Numbered from the stretch's first letter, positions 45,741 to 58,419 are shown. The stretch: DNA of 64,000 nt from Rhinopithecus roxellana (GCF_007565055.1 NC_044554.1:17647921-17711920), one strand, 5' to 3'. Translations and numbers: made by a program. The notes: generated by a model not told the origin, from the letters alone.

Positions 45741-47339
45741 CTGAAGGAAATAAAAATTCAAAAATTCAAATGTAAGAGCTATCAAAGTTATGATTGTCTT
45801 TAACTTAGAAGCAGTTGACTGATAATACTCAGTTTGATAAAAGAGTATACAAAGTGCATTTGCACTTTTTAAACAGTAAAATAATTATTTTTGTATTTCA
45901 TAAGTAAACACAGAAACTGCTTTTACACTTCCATCAATCTATGTTTTACAAATGTATATCAGATTGATAACTAAAATCCTTGAGATATGGCAAGGCAACT
46001 TTTGAATATAATCAATACAAAACATTTCATTAAGAGTTGCATAATAATCTGCACTAGATAGAACCATTTAAAAGCAGAATTCTCGTCTTCTCATTATTAC
46101 CTAGATATACTTTGCATAAACTTTGTGAGTAGAGAGTCCTGGGCAAAAGGTACTATTAACACTTTTATGGCTCATTTCCTTTTTTAGTTACATCTATGAG
46201 GGCTCTAAAAATGGAGTCTTTAAATTAATTATAAATGCAGAGGCTGAATATTTAAAATCTCTTAAGAGCAAAGGTATTTTCAATTACTTCATACTTACGT
46301 ATTTTGGAAAATATACTGATATGGGACATATTCCACAAATTTAATATTCCTCCATTTTCTTGTTAAATGAGCATAGTGAGCAGTAGAGATAAAGATTACT
46401 TTAATTAAGTGTGCACTGAATCTCATAAAACTTAATTGAACACTTTATTTTCATGCAGATATTTTCTCTTACTCAAATGTTTTTCAGCTACGCTGTATGC
46501 AATCATTTTAAATCTAATATTTCAATGAATAAGCAAAGGTTTTAAGACAATTCAGTGTCTTCACTTACGGCATTTGAGAATGACCTTTAGATTCTGAAAA
46601 GGTGAGTGTTTTACATTTATTTAAGCTGACAAGAAAAACATAGAACTACCTCTAAACCAAATCAGTGGTGAGACTAGCCAGAGCCATTTTGGTGAATGCA
46701 GAAATAGTGATGACTGCAGATTTCACAAGTGCTGAATGACTCACCACAAATGGACATCTGTTGGGTTGCACCCCAGGGCATTTATTTTGCCTGTCTTCTA
46801 ATGTTTCCCCAAAAGACAACACAAGATAAGAATTTAATATGCAACCCCTGTGTATAGTTGGCTTTCACTCTACCAATTACTTTGATATGGCATCATGTGA
46901 TTACACTTATTCTTCCAATAAGTTACACAGAAACATCCAGAAGCAAATCCTATAGCCATCTGAGATTTGGTTGGTTAGCCAAAAGGTGTGCTGGCATATC
47001 ACAGAAAACAACTGAGTGCGTGAATCAAGGTAGTGAGGTAACTTACGCAGGTCATACATGTTCATTGAGAAACTGCCCTTTAGCTCAGCAATTAGAAAAA
47101 TAATTCTACATTTAACTGCATGGTTACTACATTTAGGTGAAAACAAGGTACTGGTTCTAAGTGTCATTTCAAACTGATAGTTATTTTGAAAATTCTAACT
47201 CAGATTTCCATGTTGTTAATGAATTGTGTGCAAAATATTGCCATTTAATTTGCCAACACATGTCAGAGATAGATGATATACACACACTGTATGGCAGATG
47301 CACCTGACAGCAATAACTTAGGCACACACTGAGAATGAC
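45741..47339. other. Noncoding stretch, nothing recognised
   Basis: AT-rich. Frames of 81 and 86 codons at 46858-47167 overlap on opposite strands without domains. Confidence 0.55.
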
Positions 47340-47730
47340 AGTGTGGTCTAAGAAGTGGTGTTCAGAGTTCCAAGTTAAGGAATCTTCGAACAGCCAACCT
47401 GGAGGTTTACTCCTTATTTACAAAGGACATCTGAATCCCTAGCCCATTTCTTGGAACACAGGATGTGCAAGGCACTGAGTCCCTTTGCTTTGGGTTAAAT
47501 GGAGGTTACTACGTGGAGGTTGCTAGGTGGATGTTGCTAAGTTAAAATGCTATATAATCTGCATACTTTTTACAAATGGTAGCTGTTATCCTGTCTAGCC
47601 TGCCACTCCTGGACACTGCCCTATATGTAAGTCCTCAATAAACCTTATGTCTCATTGACTGGCTCTAGGTCTCTTCTTCAACCTCAGACAGGGTGCCATC
47701 CCAATTGGAGTCAATAAGGGTCTGGTAAAA
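47340..47730 (+). mobile_element. Possible old solo LTR
   Basis: An LTR-like arrangement: a TATA-like 'gctatataatctgc' near 47550, 'aagtcctcaataaacctt' with AATAAA at 47637-47642, then a 'tctcattgactggctctaggtctcttcttc' downstream stretch, as in many ERV LTRs. Ends are guessed, and I cannot name a family or find a target duplication. Confidence 0.4.
47501..47542. repeat. Three 14-bp tandem units
   Basis: ggaggttactacgt, ggaggttgctaggt, ggatgttgctaagt in a row, each differing by a few bases. Confidence 0.9.
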
Positions 47731-47735
47731 CACAT

Positions 47736-47767
<32 letters not shown>
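47731..47767. repeat. (CA)n microsatellite with CG core
   Basis: CA repeats interrupted by 'cgcgcg'. Alternating purine-pyrimidine. Confidence 0.93.
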
Positions 47768-48159
47768 TTCTTTTAAAAAAAAATCTTCCCTGCTCTTTTA
47801 TGCTTTGTCTTTCTTCATTCGTTCTATCTACCTATCCTCTTTTCATCCCTGCATTCAGTTTTTCTATCTCTTTTACCATCTTTTCACACATCTTTCTGCC
47901 CATATTTCATTCTATGTCAGTTTATCTAGCTCTTTATGATTTCAACATTCAATATATATTTGAGAGCCTACTGTTTGCTAACAGGTGGACATATTACCTG
48001 TGCTAGGTCAATAAAAGTATTTTTAACTCTTCAAATAATTTGGTAAATAAAAGTACTCTAAGAGAGGGTTTGTTTCCTTATTGGTTTACATTTTGGTGAG
48101 TAATAGAAGTGTATAAGTAAGAAAACATTAAAAATACAAAAAAGAAAATAGATTCCAAG

Positions 48160-48162
<3 letters not shown>
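47768..48162. other. Noncoding stretch, nothing recognised
   Basis: A 68-codon pyrimidine-rich frame at 47800-48006 has no domain. 'cattcaatatatatttgagagcctactgtttgctaacagg' near 47945 faintly recalls a reversed L2 tail. Confidence 0.45.

Positions 48163-48205
<43 letters not shown>
48163..48205. repeat. (TG)n microsatellite
   Basis: About 43 bp of uninterrupted TG. Confidence 0.97.
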
Positions 48206-48207
<2 letters not shown>

Positions 48208-48411
48208 TGGGATATATTGCTCTTGGTTAGAAGAATCAGATTTATTAGTTTTTCTGTATTTTCATATTTTGTATAACTTTAATCTTTAACCAGTTTAGAG
48301 TACAATAATTTTACGTTGCTGGTATAACCTAAAACAAGGATTTTTCCTGTTTTTGGATTTAGAACTTTTCAAAATTTCACTGAAGAGAAGTGATGTAAAC
48401 AAGAAACAGCA

Positions 48412-48721
48412 GGTCGGGCACGGTGGCTCATGCCTGTAATCCCAACACTTTGGGAGGCCGAGGTGTGTGGATCACCTGAGGTCGGGAGTTCGAGAGCAGC
48501 CTGACCAACATGGAGAAACCCCATCTCCACTCAAAATACAAAATTAGCTGAGTGTGGTGGTGCATGCCTGTAATCTCAGCTAGTCAGGAGGCTGAGGCGG
48601 GAGAATTGCTTGAACCCAGGAGGCAGAGGTTGCGGTGAGCTGAGACCACGCCATTGCACTCCGGCCTGGGCAACAAGAGCGAGACTCCATCTCAAAAAAA
48701 AAAAAAAAAAAAAAAAAAAAA
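48412..48721 (+). mobile_element. AluS element
   Basis: Full-length Alu with 'cacctgaggtcgggagttcgaga' and 'gggcaacaagagcgagactcc' (Sp/Sq-like) and a 28-base A tail. A possible imperfect duplication is agaaacagca before and agaaatagga after. Confidence 0.93.
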
Positions 48722-50647
48722 TAGAAATAGGAAAAAAATGATTACAATGTAAAATTAAGTGATTATAAGGTGAGGTTTGAACCTGATTTTCAAGCACTTA
48801 TGATTCAATTTTGTAAAGAAAATACTTGAAATCAAATGTGTGACTCCATGGCACTCATGGTATACTCTTGTTTAAAACTCAATTTTTGAAAAAATTCACT
48901 TGAATGAAACATATATTGTGCCTTGCCTACACAATTTACATTGATTCTTCATCTTCTCTCACTAATGTCTCCCATATCCCACTATTCATTTTTTTTTTGT
49001 TAAAAATCCAGGAAAAAGACTGTAGTCATCAGACAAAAATCGTATAAAAATTAAGTTAATGGAAACCAAAAGTGAAGGTGGCAAAGATGCATTCAGCATT
49101 GAATCTAAGTAGCAGGATGATGGCATAAAAATAGAGACAATGAAAAATATGTCGCTATTCTGAAATAAACTTAACATTCTCTTGATCTAAGGGAACCTGG
49201 AAACAGGACTTTAAAATCTAACACTAGAAATAATGATGAGAGAAAGAGAACCCTCAAGGAATTTTAACATTGAAAATCTGTTGCCATATCTAGTAGAATT
49301 ATCATAGGTATGTTAAAGTTATTATACATTCTATCAAATCTAAAGAAGATGCCTCTGATTTCACTGGCTGATTCAGTGGAAGCAAATCAACGAACATGGT
49401 TATTGCAAAACCTTTTTCCAAAAATATAATTAAAAATACTTACCAGTTTGCATATTAAATGATCAATATTTTCCCAAATAGGCAGAATCAAAAGCTTCCT
49501 AGAAAATCTGGGTAAAACTGTAATGCTGCTGCGTGAAGGCATATTCACAGTCAGCATGAGAGATGAGGAAGCATGAAGCCTCCTGCCTTGACAAACTTGC
49601 ATGGTTCCTGAAAATGTAGTCTTTTGGTGAGCTGATGGCAGAATTTCGAACGTAACATGAACATATTCTGCTCTCATTCAGCACACACAAGTGAACCTTG
49701 ACTGTAACTTTCTATAAGATTTCTAAATTGAGAAACGGGTGGATTTAAAACCAGAGATGTAGTCAATGTAGACTACTCAGAGGGCTATGGCTAGAGTTAA
49801 ATGGCAGCTTATAAAAATGTTATCTGGGGCCCACTTTGAACCTTTGAATAAAAAGGATGGTTCTTGATGTAATTTGCCCACAGGGCCTGGTGCCTGTGGT
49901 GTGCTCTGAAAGGGAGCATCTATATCCAAAAAGATGTGCCTGCTGAGAAGGGCTGCTGGCAGCTGTGGTGAGCATGCATGAGGCTGTACCATGAAAGCAG
50001 GAAAGACAGCAACGAGGCATTTGCTGAGCACTGCTGGGACAGAAAAGACATGTAGAGGGGAACATACATAGTAGACAGTGAGATGGTCCAAGAACAGAGT
50101 GCATAGATTAAAGATAGTAACGTTTAAAGAAGTTTTGGAAGTTCCTGGGATGGGATGTTAAAAGAACCAACCCAGAGAGAGAGTTTTAAAAAGCTTTGTC
50201 TTCCCCACTTTCATTTAGATGTATTCTAATCAGACACTCTCTGAGGCCTTGTACATTAAGCACAGTAGCTTTTGTGGAGAAATAAAAATATGTATTAATT
50301 GTACAGTCCTCATAGCAATTAATATATGTGGGAGCAGATGCTACCATGTGAGGTCCTAGAATACAAGGGGGAGAGCAAAGAGGTAAGAATAACATTCTGG
50401 GAAACTCCCCCTTGCAAATGGGGGTGGTTTGATATGGAGAAAGTGATGACATAGAGAAATTGCAAGTAAACAAGGAAAGGCTTCCATTTAGGAAGCAAAG
50501 AAGGATAAAGACTGTCATTAGTTTTCATGTCTACTATGCATACTAAGTAGTGTTTTAGTTAATGTTGGATTTGTTGCATAATATAGCAAAAGACCTAGAC
50601 TCTAAAAAGAGTTAAAAAAATGTTTGCTATAGATAATAGGAACAAAG
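48722..50647. other. Long noncoding stretch, nothing recognised
   Basis: Several minus-strand frames of 63 to 110 codons (49387-50528) overlap one another in different phases and show no domain. Somewhat less AT-rich around 49800-50050. Confidence 0.5.
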
Positions 50648-50712
50648 GGGGAATGAAAAAGGGGAGGAAGGTAGGTAGGAGGGCAGGCAGGCAGGTAGCA
50701 AGTAGGGAAGCA
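50648..50712. repeat. Purine-rich GGNA-type tract
   Basis: Almost all-purine sequence with GGTA and GGCA units ('ggtaggtaggagggcaggcaggcaggtagc'). Confidence 0.85.
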
Positions 50713-50719
50713 GATGAAC

Positions 50720-50872
50720 AAGAGTGAGTTAACCCATCAATGTCTCATTTATATGTAAAATGGGAATTGTTGCAAAGGTTGTAAGAGATAATACATGTAA
50801 ATTGCTTATTGCAGTATCTGATATACTGGAGGTGCTCAAGAAATGCTAAATATCATTATCATAATTACTGCT
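50720..50872 (+). mobile_element. MIR SINE 3' half
   Basis: 'tctcatttatatgtaaaatggg', 'gttgtaagagataatacatgtaaattgcttattgcagtatctgatatactggaggtgctcaagaaatg' follow the MIR 3' half. Confidence 0.65.
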
Positions 50873-50984
50873 ATCTTTAGCATCATCATCCTCACCACCA
50901 CCATCATTATCCCTTGGAACATTTTTAAAAAGGATATTTGAGAAATGCTTCAGTTTGCTGGGACCTACGAATGCATCTTTCTTG

Positions 50985-51300
50985 ATAATCCTCCCACTCA
51001 TGCTTTAACCCACTTCTATTTAGCTTCTACTCCACGACACTCCAAGAATTCATGCCTGCCAAATTTACTAATAACATCTTTGTTGCGAAATCCAGTGGAC
51101 AATTTTTAGTCCATGCCTTACCTGACTTCACTGCAGCATGTATCATTACTGACGAATTCTTACTTTTGGAAGTCCTTTCCCTGTCTGGCTTTTGTGTCAA
51201 CCCTCCTTCTTGTATCCCCCTACACCTGTAGCCCTTTTAAAGGCTTCTTCTTGAGTTTCTCATTCTGGGGGTTTTCTCCAGGAACCAACAGCAAGTAAGA
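50985..51300 (+). mobile_element. L2 LINE reverse-transcriptase region
   Basis: 'aatttactaataacatctttgttgcgaaatccagtggacaatttttagtccatgccttacctgacttcactgcagcatgt' follows the L2 segment that encodes 'LLDLSAAFDTVDHSLLL', and is followed by 'tttccctgtctggcttttgtgtcaac'. Frames are broken. The 61-codon frame at 51113 is part of it. Confidence 0.6.
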
Positions 51301-53439
51301 TTCAAAAGTGTTCATAAAATTTAGCTCATTTTCAAGAGAATAGAAAAAAAATTATTGTTCAAAAGAACAATATTAGTCTGCAGGTCAGATTTTAGAAAAA
51401 ACTTATTCTACATATTAATGACCCACATATATAGTTTGTGTTTTTTAAATCCTAGGTCAAATACTTTTTTTTACAAAATAAAATAAGAATCTGATTTTTT
51501 TAGGACAAACACATGGACAAAATGTATTTTTTTAAGCAGGGATAGTCAGTCATTCTGGATGGTACTTGAACTTTTCAAATTCCCATACCATTATTCAGCT
51601 TTAAGAAATGCTTGATGATGAGTTAAAGGCAAGCATGTGTGTTTTATTCTAAGAATATTAATACCATTATTATCAACCCTCAGGAATGAGCTTATAAATT
51701 CAATAATACTATCATAGTACATATTATAACTATGCTTCTGTAATCAGTTTTCCCCACATTATTTCAGAATACTAATTGAAAAATTTACCTGTTATGACAC
51801 ATGAAAAATAACTGTAGTTAACCTGGGGAAAATACAAGTAGTTTATCAAGCAAGAAAACTCACAAAACAACAAAAAAAATGTTTTCTGTGTGCTCAGCAT
51901 TAATCCATTAAATTCAGGGAATCTAGGCTTCACATACACACACATATGGCATTAGTGAGCTAACCCAGTTTGTACTGACATGAGCAGGTGTCCGTAGGTA
52001 GGTCATTCAAAGTCATCATGAACCGGGGCAGGGTTCCTAGCATATGAATCTTAAATTAGAGACACTGGTATTATAGGATAGCAATGGGCACATAGAGACT
52101 ACGTCTAGATGGAGGACTTTTGGCATGTTCCTTACTAGAGAGCATGGGGTTTACCTCGCACAATATGGTTTATCAAGCCATGTACTATTAACATGTGCAT
52201 TTCATTGTGAGAAATCCTTAGGCTGTTCTCTGGAGAAGTTGCTGTTTCAGACATTTTAGGTGTCCCATATGGCATGGATAAGGATGCAATTATGAAAAGA
52301 TGTAGACTATCACAGAAAGATATACCTTTATTTTGCCCAAAACTAGCAAATCTAAGGTTTCTTCCAGACCACCAGGACCTGAGAAATAGTTTCTTTTCTG
52401 AAAGAGAAATGGAACAACTCTATGAAACAGGCTCTGAATGGGAGGCAGAAAATGAAAGAAAAATGTGTGTTATTCCATGGCTATGATTTCTCTGCTTAAC
52501 TTTCAGGGTTAAAATATTAGCAAGCTCCATCATCATCCAGTCAAATCTTTACACCAAACCCCTTCCTCCTTCAGAATACCTCTTACATTAGGTTCTCATC
52601 TCCTGAGTAGCCGACTGCCATTATTTCCCTGCTTTAACTTAAGTCTATGCACTTCAGCCATAAAGCGAGACACTAAAATACACTTTGGGATAGGTGAACG
52701 TTCAGCACAAATCATTTAAAAGGGAATGTCTTACCTATAGGACACACTTATAAACACTATCCTGACCTCTTTCATGGACCACCCCATTCCGGCTTCAACC
52801 ACTTGTTCTTTACATCCTCCTTGCTAATCAAAGCCTGCATCACAGTGAAATGGAATTTGTTAAGCCGCTTTGCCCTCAATTTGCATGAAATTCCATTTTC
52901 CTGACTGCTTTTTTACCCTTGGGAACAACTCCAGCATCACACCTTATTGAGCCCCTTTTCTGATCTGCTATTTGCTCAGCCCCTACTTTGTGCTCCCTTT
53001 CCATTCAGCCTAACACGGAGCACAGCGAACTGTCATCACCCATTCTACTATTTCTCTAGAAAGAGGACAGATTTTGTGTCCCATTCCACTTTGCACTGGA
53101 AGTGCCTCCCTCGGGCACAGGTGTGAACAAAAGCTGGGAACGCAGGAGGTATTTTTAAATCAGTGATTGCGTCCATTCAAATTTGTCCCAAAGGAGAAAA
53201 AAGTGTTTGTGAGGATTTGTGTGTTTGCATGTGCCTAGCTAATTTAAGTATGTTATTTGGAATATATCAGAGACAAATTGTTTTATAAATAACTAAAATA
53301 GGTGCTGGCTACAAAAAGAGGTGTTAGAAAAAGCTCTCTATTTGTCTTTTGTGCTTTAAAATGACAATTTTAAATGGTGCTGCTGTAGGGAAACCTGGCT
53401 GGGAAATAAACTGTGAAAAGGCATAGGCGGGAAAAGAGT
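51301..53439. other. Long noncoding stretch, nothing recognised
   Basis: A 70-codon frame at 52274-52486 shows no recognisable domain. The 52500-53100 part is pyrimidine-rich and may hold an old unrecognised repeat. Confidence 0.5.
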
Positions 53440-53640
53440 TGGTACTTACTGAGGGCATATTATGTGGTGGGATGGTTCTAAGTGTTCTCCAGGTATGAAC
53501 TCATTTAATAGACAGGATAATCCTACAGTGTAGACAAGATCACAGCATAGGGTCGCGCGATTGGGCTGCTTGTTCAAAGGCACTTGGCAGAGTGGGATGG
53601 GGCAGAAATCCAGCCCTCACTGCATCCTGTTCTGTGACCT
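53440..53640 (-). mobile_element. MIR SINE (antisense), diverged
   Basis: 'tgagggcatattatgtggtggg', 'aactcatttaatagacaggataatcctacagtgtagac', 'ttggcagagtgggatggggcagaaatccagccctc' follow antisense MIR. Confidence 0.55.
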
Positions 53641-53759
53641 TGCCTGGGACTCTTTCTTTGCATCAAGATGCCTTTAGATAGTAAAATTAATGGCTATCTG
53701 TCCCGATGATATACTTTTCTCCAATTCACACAAAAGCACAGAATAAGCAAGTGGCATTC

Positions 53760-53925
53760 CTAGTGGTAGGTTCTATAATTATTCCGTTTACAGATGAGGA
53801 AACTGAGGCACAATGAAGTCAAGAATTCTGCCAAAGTTTATATAACTAGTAAGGGACAGCGAGGAGATGCAAACTCAGGCTCACGGTTCAGAGTCTGCAT
53901 ACTTACTCACTGTGATATGCTGGTT
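53760..53925 (-). mobile_element. MIR SINE (antisense)
   Basis: 'attattccgtttacagatgaggaaactgaggcacaatgaagtcaag' then 'actagtaagggacagcgaggagatgcaaactcagg'. The core is well preserved. Confidence 0.85.
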
Positions 53926-53939
53926 CTCTGTCACATTTG

Positions 53940-54030
53940 GAGTGCTTTGCGCATGCTAGTTTACATTCATTAAATTTTACATGTATTAACTAACTTAATC
54001 CTCACAATAACCTTAAGGAATCAGCCCCTA
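53940..54030 (-). mobile_element. Second antisense MIR start
   Basis: 'agtgctttgcgcatgctagtttacattcattaaattttacatgtattaactaacttaatcctcacaataacc' is the 3' half of another antisense MIR directly after the previous one. Confidence 0.65.
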
Positions 54031-54859
54031 AGGATAAACAACTATGCCTTGGCCCCTGTAATCCTAAGAGATGCCCCTTTGCGGGCAAGGTTGTCCCTGG
54101 TGAAAACAGAGCCAAGGAGACACTTCACTGATCAGAACTAATTGGCTAATTGAAATGCTCCAGACATTTTGCCAAGAAAAAGAGACTTTAATTAAAACAA
54201 AAAACTATCAGTAGTACTGGGAGTTAAACTAGTGGGAGCTGAGAAATGTAAGTCAGAACTGAAATTAATAGATATCTAGAAAGCTCCAACAATATATTTA
54301 GAGGGTATTATTGGCAGAGTGATATACTAGATAAAACATAGATAAGAAAGAGTTGAATTTGCCAATATAAAATGTATTTTGGTATAAGATAAAAGCAACA
54401 CCTCATATTAGAAAGGAAAAGTACCGAGATAACTGAGCTGATATTTGAGAAAACAAGCTGAATTCACATACATGTGTGAAATGACTTAGCTACTAGGTTG
54501 TTTGCTATAATAATGTTTTTAACAGCAGAACATTAGGAGAAACCTAAATAGACAAAGAAAGGATGTGAAAATCTCACAAGGAAAACTGTGTAGCTATTTA
54601 AAAACAAATCAAAACAAAAAGAAAGGTCTATATCAACTGATGCAAGATATCTTTCTTTTGCTTTTTTATGCAAAAAACATATCTCTAGAAGACTATATGA
54701 GAAACCAATAAATCTGGATATTTTTGGAGCAATATTCTAGGTAGTGGAGGGACAGAAGTGGAGGAGAAACTTTTCGCTGCTTATGATTTTGGGCCAGTTA
54801 ACACATTACCCATTCAAACAACCTAGGAAAACAAAAGAAAACAAACTTTGGTTTGACTT
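54031..54859. other. Noncoding stretch, nothing recognised
   Basis: AT-rich. A 60-codon frame at 54744-54926 overlaps the next MIR and has no domain. Confidence 0.55.
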
Positions 54860-55036
54860 TTACTTAGTGCGACTTTGGGCTAGTTTACTAAATGTGCAGA
54901 GACGAATTTTCTTATTTGTAAAATGACAATTATAATTGCTGCCTCACATAGTTTTATCAGGTTTAAGTAAGATAATATATGGAAAGATTCTACTACATAA
55001 CCTGACACATAGTAGATAAATAATGGTTCTCTCATC
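54860..55036 (+). mobile_element. MIR SINE
   Basis: 'gactttgggctagtttactaaatgtgcagagacgaattttcttatttgtaaaatgacaat', 'gctgcctcacatag', 'cctgacacatagtagataaataatgg'. Confidence 0.75.
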
Positions 55037-56094
55037 CATCACTTTCCTTTCTCAGGGGACACAAACTCCAGTGGCTACTAACTAGTCCAGGCAGATAACA
55101 TAAATGCGTGACATATGTTGGCTGTAGGAGATTAGGGGGTGGTAGGGGGTGTGGCAACTTAAGGCATTCAAATTATTTTATGTGTGTATATCAAATGTAA
55201 ATTATACATATGTCTATGTATTATATATGTATATAAAGTCTTATGGCTGTCATTCTTGCTTTTACATAGGAATCTTCATGTTATAAAATTATTTCACAAT
55301 GTCTCTTTTAAGCCACTGAAAAATCATTTCAACTATATTGCACAATTAGAACAAAATATTTTTTAAAATCAGTCTCTTAAGTTACACTTTTCTCTAAGTT
55401 ATTTAATATAATTGGCTTTGCTTTTTCATAGAAAAAATCATATCCATGGAAATATATAGCTACTGGTTGCCAGACCACAATTGGGAGGTTAAAAGCAAAG
55501 GACGCCTCTGACATCTTGGCTACTGTTCTTTGTGACAGACGTGATGGATAAGGTGCTGCTGCTTGCAGCTAATAAATCTGACTGAGGTAGGAGTCTGGCA
55601 GAGGTGACACAAGTGTAGCCAAGTCAGAAGGTTAATAATAGAAATTCATACACGGGTGGGCAGGATAATGGTCAACAGTTACGAGAGGAATTTCAGGTAC
55701 CATGTTCAGATTTAAGGAGGCAATGATTCAACAACATTCCTTGCCTAAACAATCCTTCTGTTTCAAATAAGTCAACATTAAATAAACAATAAACCAGTGA
55801 CCAAATTAACATTTGTTCTCAATTATGTGGTGAACTTCATATTCTCAGAAAACAAGTTTAAACACAGTTTATGATATACATCCATTTGACATCTTACACA
55901 AATATATATACTCTCTGTAAACTAAGCACATCATTATTAATTTCCATATAAAACTAAATTAAGACTTGCATAGGCAAATGTAACTACTATTCAGGAAACA
56001 ACCTAGAACTAGAATCATTAGAGATATGGAGCAAATGGGAAGTAAAGCACTGCATCATTTTATTTTTATTTACTTATTCTGTGTGGACACCTTC
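55037..56094. other. Noncoding stretch, nothing recognised
   Basis: AT-rich with TATA-type patches at 55185-55235. A 60-codon frame lacks a domain. Confidence 0.55.
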
Positions 56095-56334
56095 CTAAAC
56101 TCTAGAGAGCAGAGAGAGTCTCAAAGGTGAGACAAGGTCCTTGGTGCTGTGCCATATGAAATAACCTCCACCTAACATCTTGTTCTTTAGTCAAGAAGAA
56201 TTGAAGAACATGTGCTACGCAACTCTGCACGAAGTCGCCTAAGTGAAAAGCTATCCTAAATCCATACTGATGAGACTGTATTGCTTTTCTCTCTTTGGGA
56301 TTAGCCCAGGTAAAAAAAAAAAAAAAAAAAAAAA
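56095..56334 (+). other. Possible retrocopy fragment with A tail
   Basis: About 215 bp of mixed composition, less AT-rich than its flanks, ends directly in 23 adenines (56312-56334) and is not a recognisable SINE. This would fit a truncated reverse-transcribed transcript. Against it, I see no AATAAA upstream of the A run, no clear target duplication and no recognisable parent gene. The minus-strand 80-codon frame is largely a poly-T by-product. Confidence 0.3.
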
Positions 56335-56859
56335 GACTGGTCATGCCACATGCAAATTTGAAGACTTCTCTTTATAAAATAGTTAATTTTGTTTCTCCCA
56401 ATTATCTTTTTAGAGGCATACAATCTTGAATAGTAGTGTAGGTCTGGAGCCTACTATTTTGGCTCCTATGTGGGAAAACTGCATTATATTAACTTTACCT
56501 CTGGGATGAGATTCCTAATGTTCCAATTTAGAATCCTGAGAATACTGGATCTCAGCCCAGTCTCAAATACTCCTGATTTTCCTTCTCCTCATCCTTCCTG
56601 TAATCATCGCAGCATGGGATAATAAAACAAAAGGAAATCTTCTTTTTATTTTTTTGTGCATGTTTTTCTTCTGTGTCTACCCAGTGCCTAGCATGGTACT
56701 TTTAAACCAAGGAATGGTCAAAAATCTCATGCAGAATATATACAATGTAGTTTCTCTAAATGCCGTAGACACAGGCAGCCTTCCTCCTCTGTGTTCCCTA
56801 AGCCTGCTGTGGAAATCAGCCCCTGCATTTTCTTTGAAAAACTCCAATCATGCAACTGT
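56335..56859. other. Noncoding stretch, nothing recognised
   Basis: An 89-codon frame at 56654-56923 has no domain. 'cccagtgcctagcatggtac' near 56683 recalls an L2 tail fragment. Confidence 0.45.
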
Positions 56860-56975
56860 CTCATCATCAAGTTGTAAAACCACCTTAAGGGTCATTTCTC
56901 ATTTTTCACACCCAAGTCTCTAGCACAGTGCTGAGCATGACAATGGTGGAGAAATAACTGTTGACCCAAATAGAA
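56860..56975 (+). mobile_element. L2-like 3'-end fragment
   Basis: 'tcatcatcaagttgtaaaaccaccttaagggtcatttctcatttttcacacccaagtctctagcacagtgctgagcatg' follows the L2 3' tail. Confidence 0.5.
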
Positions 56976-57864
56976 CTGAACTTAGAGATATTGTCACTCT
57001 CTTTGTAAGTAATATGCTACATTTTGTACCTTTTACTCTGACCACTGTGGAATTTGTCATTTATATCCAGACCACCCATTAACAATGGAAACTATGTTTA
57101 ACCAGCACTGTTTAACTTAAAATGAAAATAACAGGAAATTGGGACATAAGTGATAATGACAAATTGGTTAGAACATTTTAATATGCAAAAATGCATTGTT
57201 TCTCCTTTATTTAGTGGTGGGGATTATGAATGAATGGCTGTAGAAAGATGTTTAAAAGATCTTGTATGTTTTTATTCTTAATGGAGTAAAGCTAATATAA
57301 TTCACCTTTTTTGTTCACCATTTTCTTCTGATGCAACATAATCAGCTCTGTAGATCATTTGTGGGATGCAGTGATCAAAAAACAACATAAAATTTCCACT
57401 TTTAAGATGTTACACAGCATACATGGACTTATAAAGTAATTTGGGCCAGCCAATAAATTATTGCTTCCATAGAAAATAGAGACATAGAGAAGTGATAATT
57501 TATTAATGTGTATGTGAGCAAATTTTGAAATGAAAAGAAAATTCCAATCTATTGGCTGAGCACAATGGGTCTGTTATATAGACATCATGTGACTAACACA
57601 TAAAGTTGTCATTTCAATGAGATAAAATACTTTACAATAAGGTTAGCTTTACTGTCAAGCTCTGGATATGTGAAATTAACAAAAAATATATGTTGATGTG
57701 CCTTTGAGGTAAGCCATTCGTGGCAGGAGTAAATTTTAGTGGTTGACCAAAATGACTTCACAAGTTCACACATATCTTGTTTTTGCCTAAGAATGAAACA
57801 TTCATATTGTTTTATGTATGATGCTCATGGCCAGAGTCAGTTAGAGTGCCAATTATATTGTGTT
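56976..57864. other. Noncoding stretch, nothing recognised
   Basis: AT-rich flank of the young AluY. The 87-codon frame at 57739-58002 runs into the Alu and is not a gene. Confidence 0.55.
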
Positions 57865-57875
57865 AGAAGTGAATA

Positions 57876-58174
57876 TTTTTTTTTTTTTTTTTTGAGGCGG
57901 AGTCTCGCTCTGTCGCCCGGACTGGAGTGCAGTGGCCGGATCTCAGCTCACTGCAAGCTCCGCCTCCCAGGTTTACACCATTCTCCTGCCTCAGCCTCCT
58001 GAGTAGCTGGGACTACAGGCGCCCGCCACCTCGCCCGGCTAGTTTTTTGTATTTTTAGTAGAGACGGGGTTTCACCGTGTTAGCCAGGATGGTCTCGATC
58101 TCCTGACCTCGTGATCCGCCCGTCTCGGCCTCCCAAAGTGCTGGGATTACAGGCTTGAGCCACCGCGCCCGGCC
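57876..58174 (-). mobile_element. AluY, Old World monkey type (antisense)
   Basis: Reversed AluY with 'agtggccggatctcagctcactgcaagctcc', 'cacctcgcccggctag', 'tctcggcctcc' and 'acaggcttgagccaccgcgcccggcc', the same diagnostic set as the copy at 11463. Target duplication agaagtgaatatttttt at 57865 and 58175. Very close to consensus, so young. Confidence 0.95.
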
Positions 58175-58419
58175 AGAAGTGAATATTTTTTTAAAAGGTG
58201 AATTATGCTGATCAATTGTATTCCATTAAGAAGACCACATATAGGATCACACCACCTGTTGATCTTTTACAAGAGGAAATGTATCATGCTGATTCAGTGC
58301 AACTATCAAAGACGATTAAAATGGAGTGAGACACAAGAAGAAAACTCTGATGTGAATGGAGCTATATTTTCTTAGATTTAATTTTCAATGCCTTCTTTCC
58401 TAGAATACTTAACTGATCA

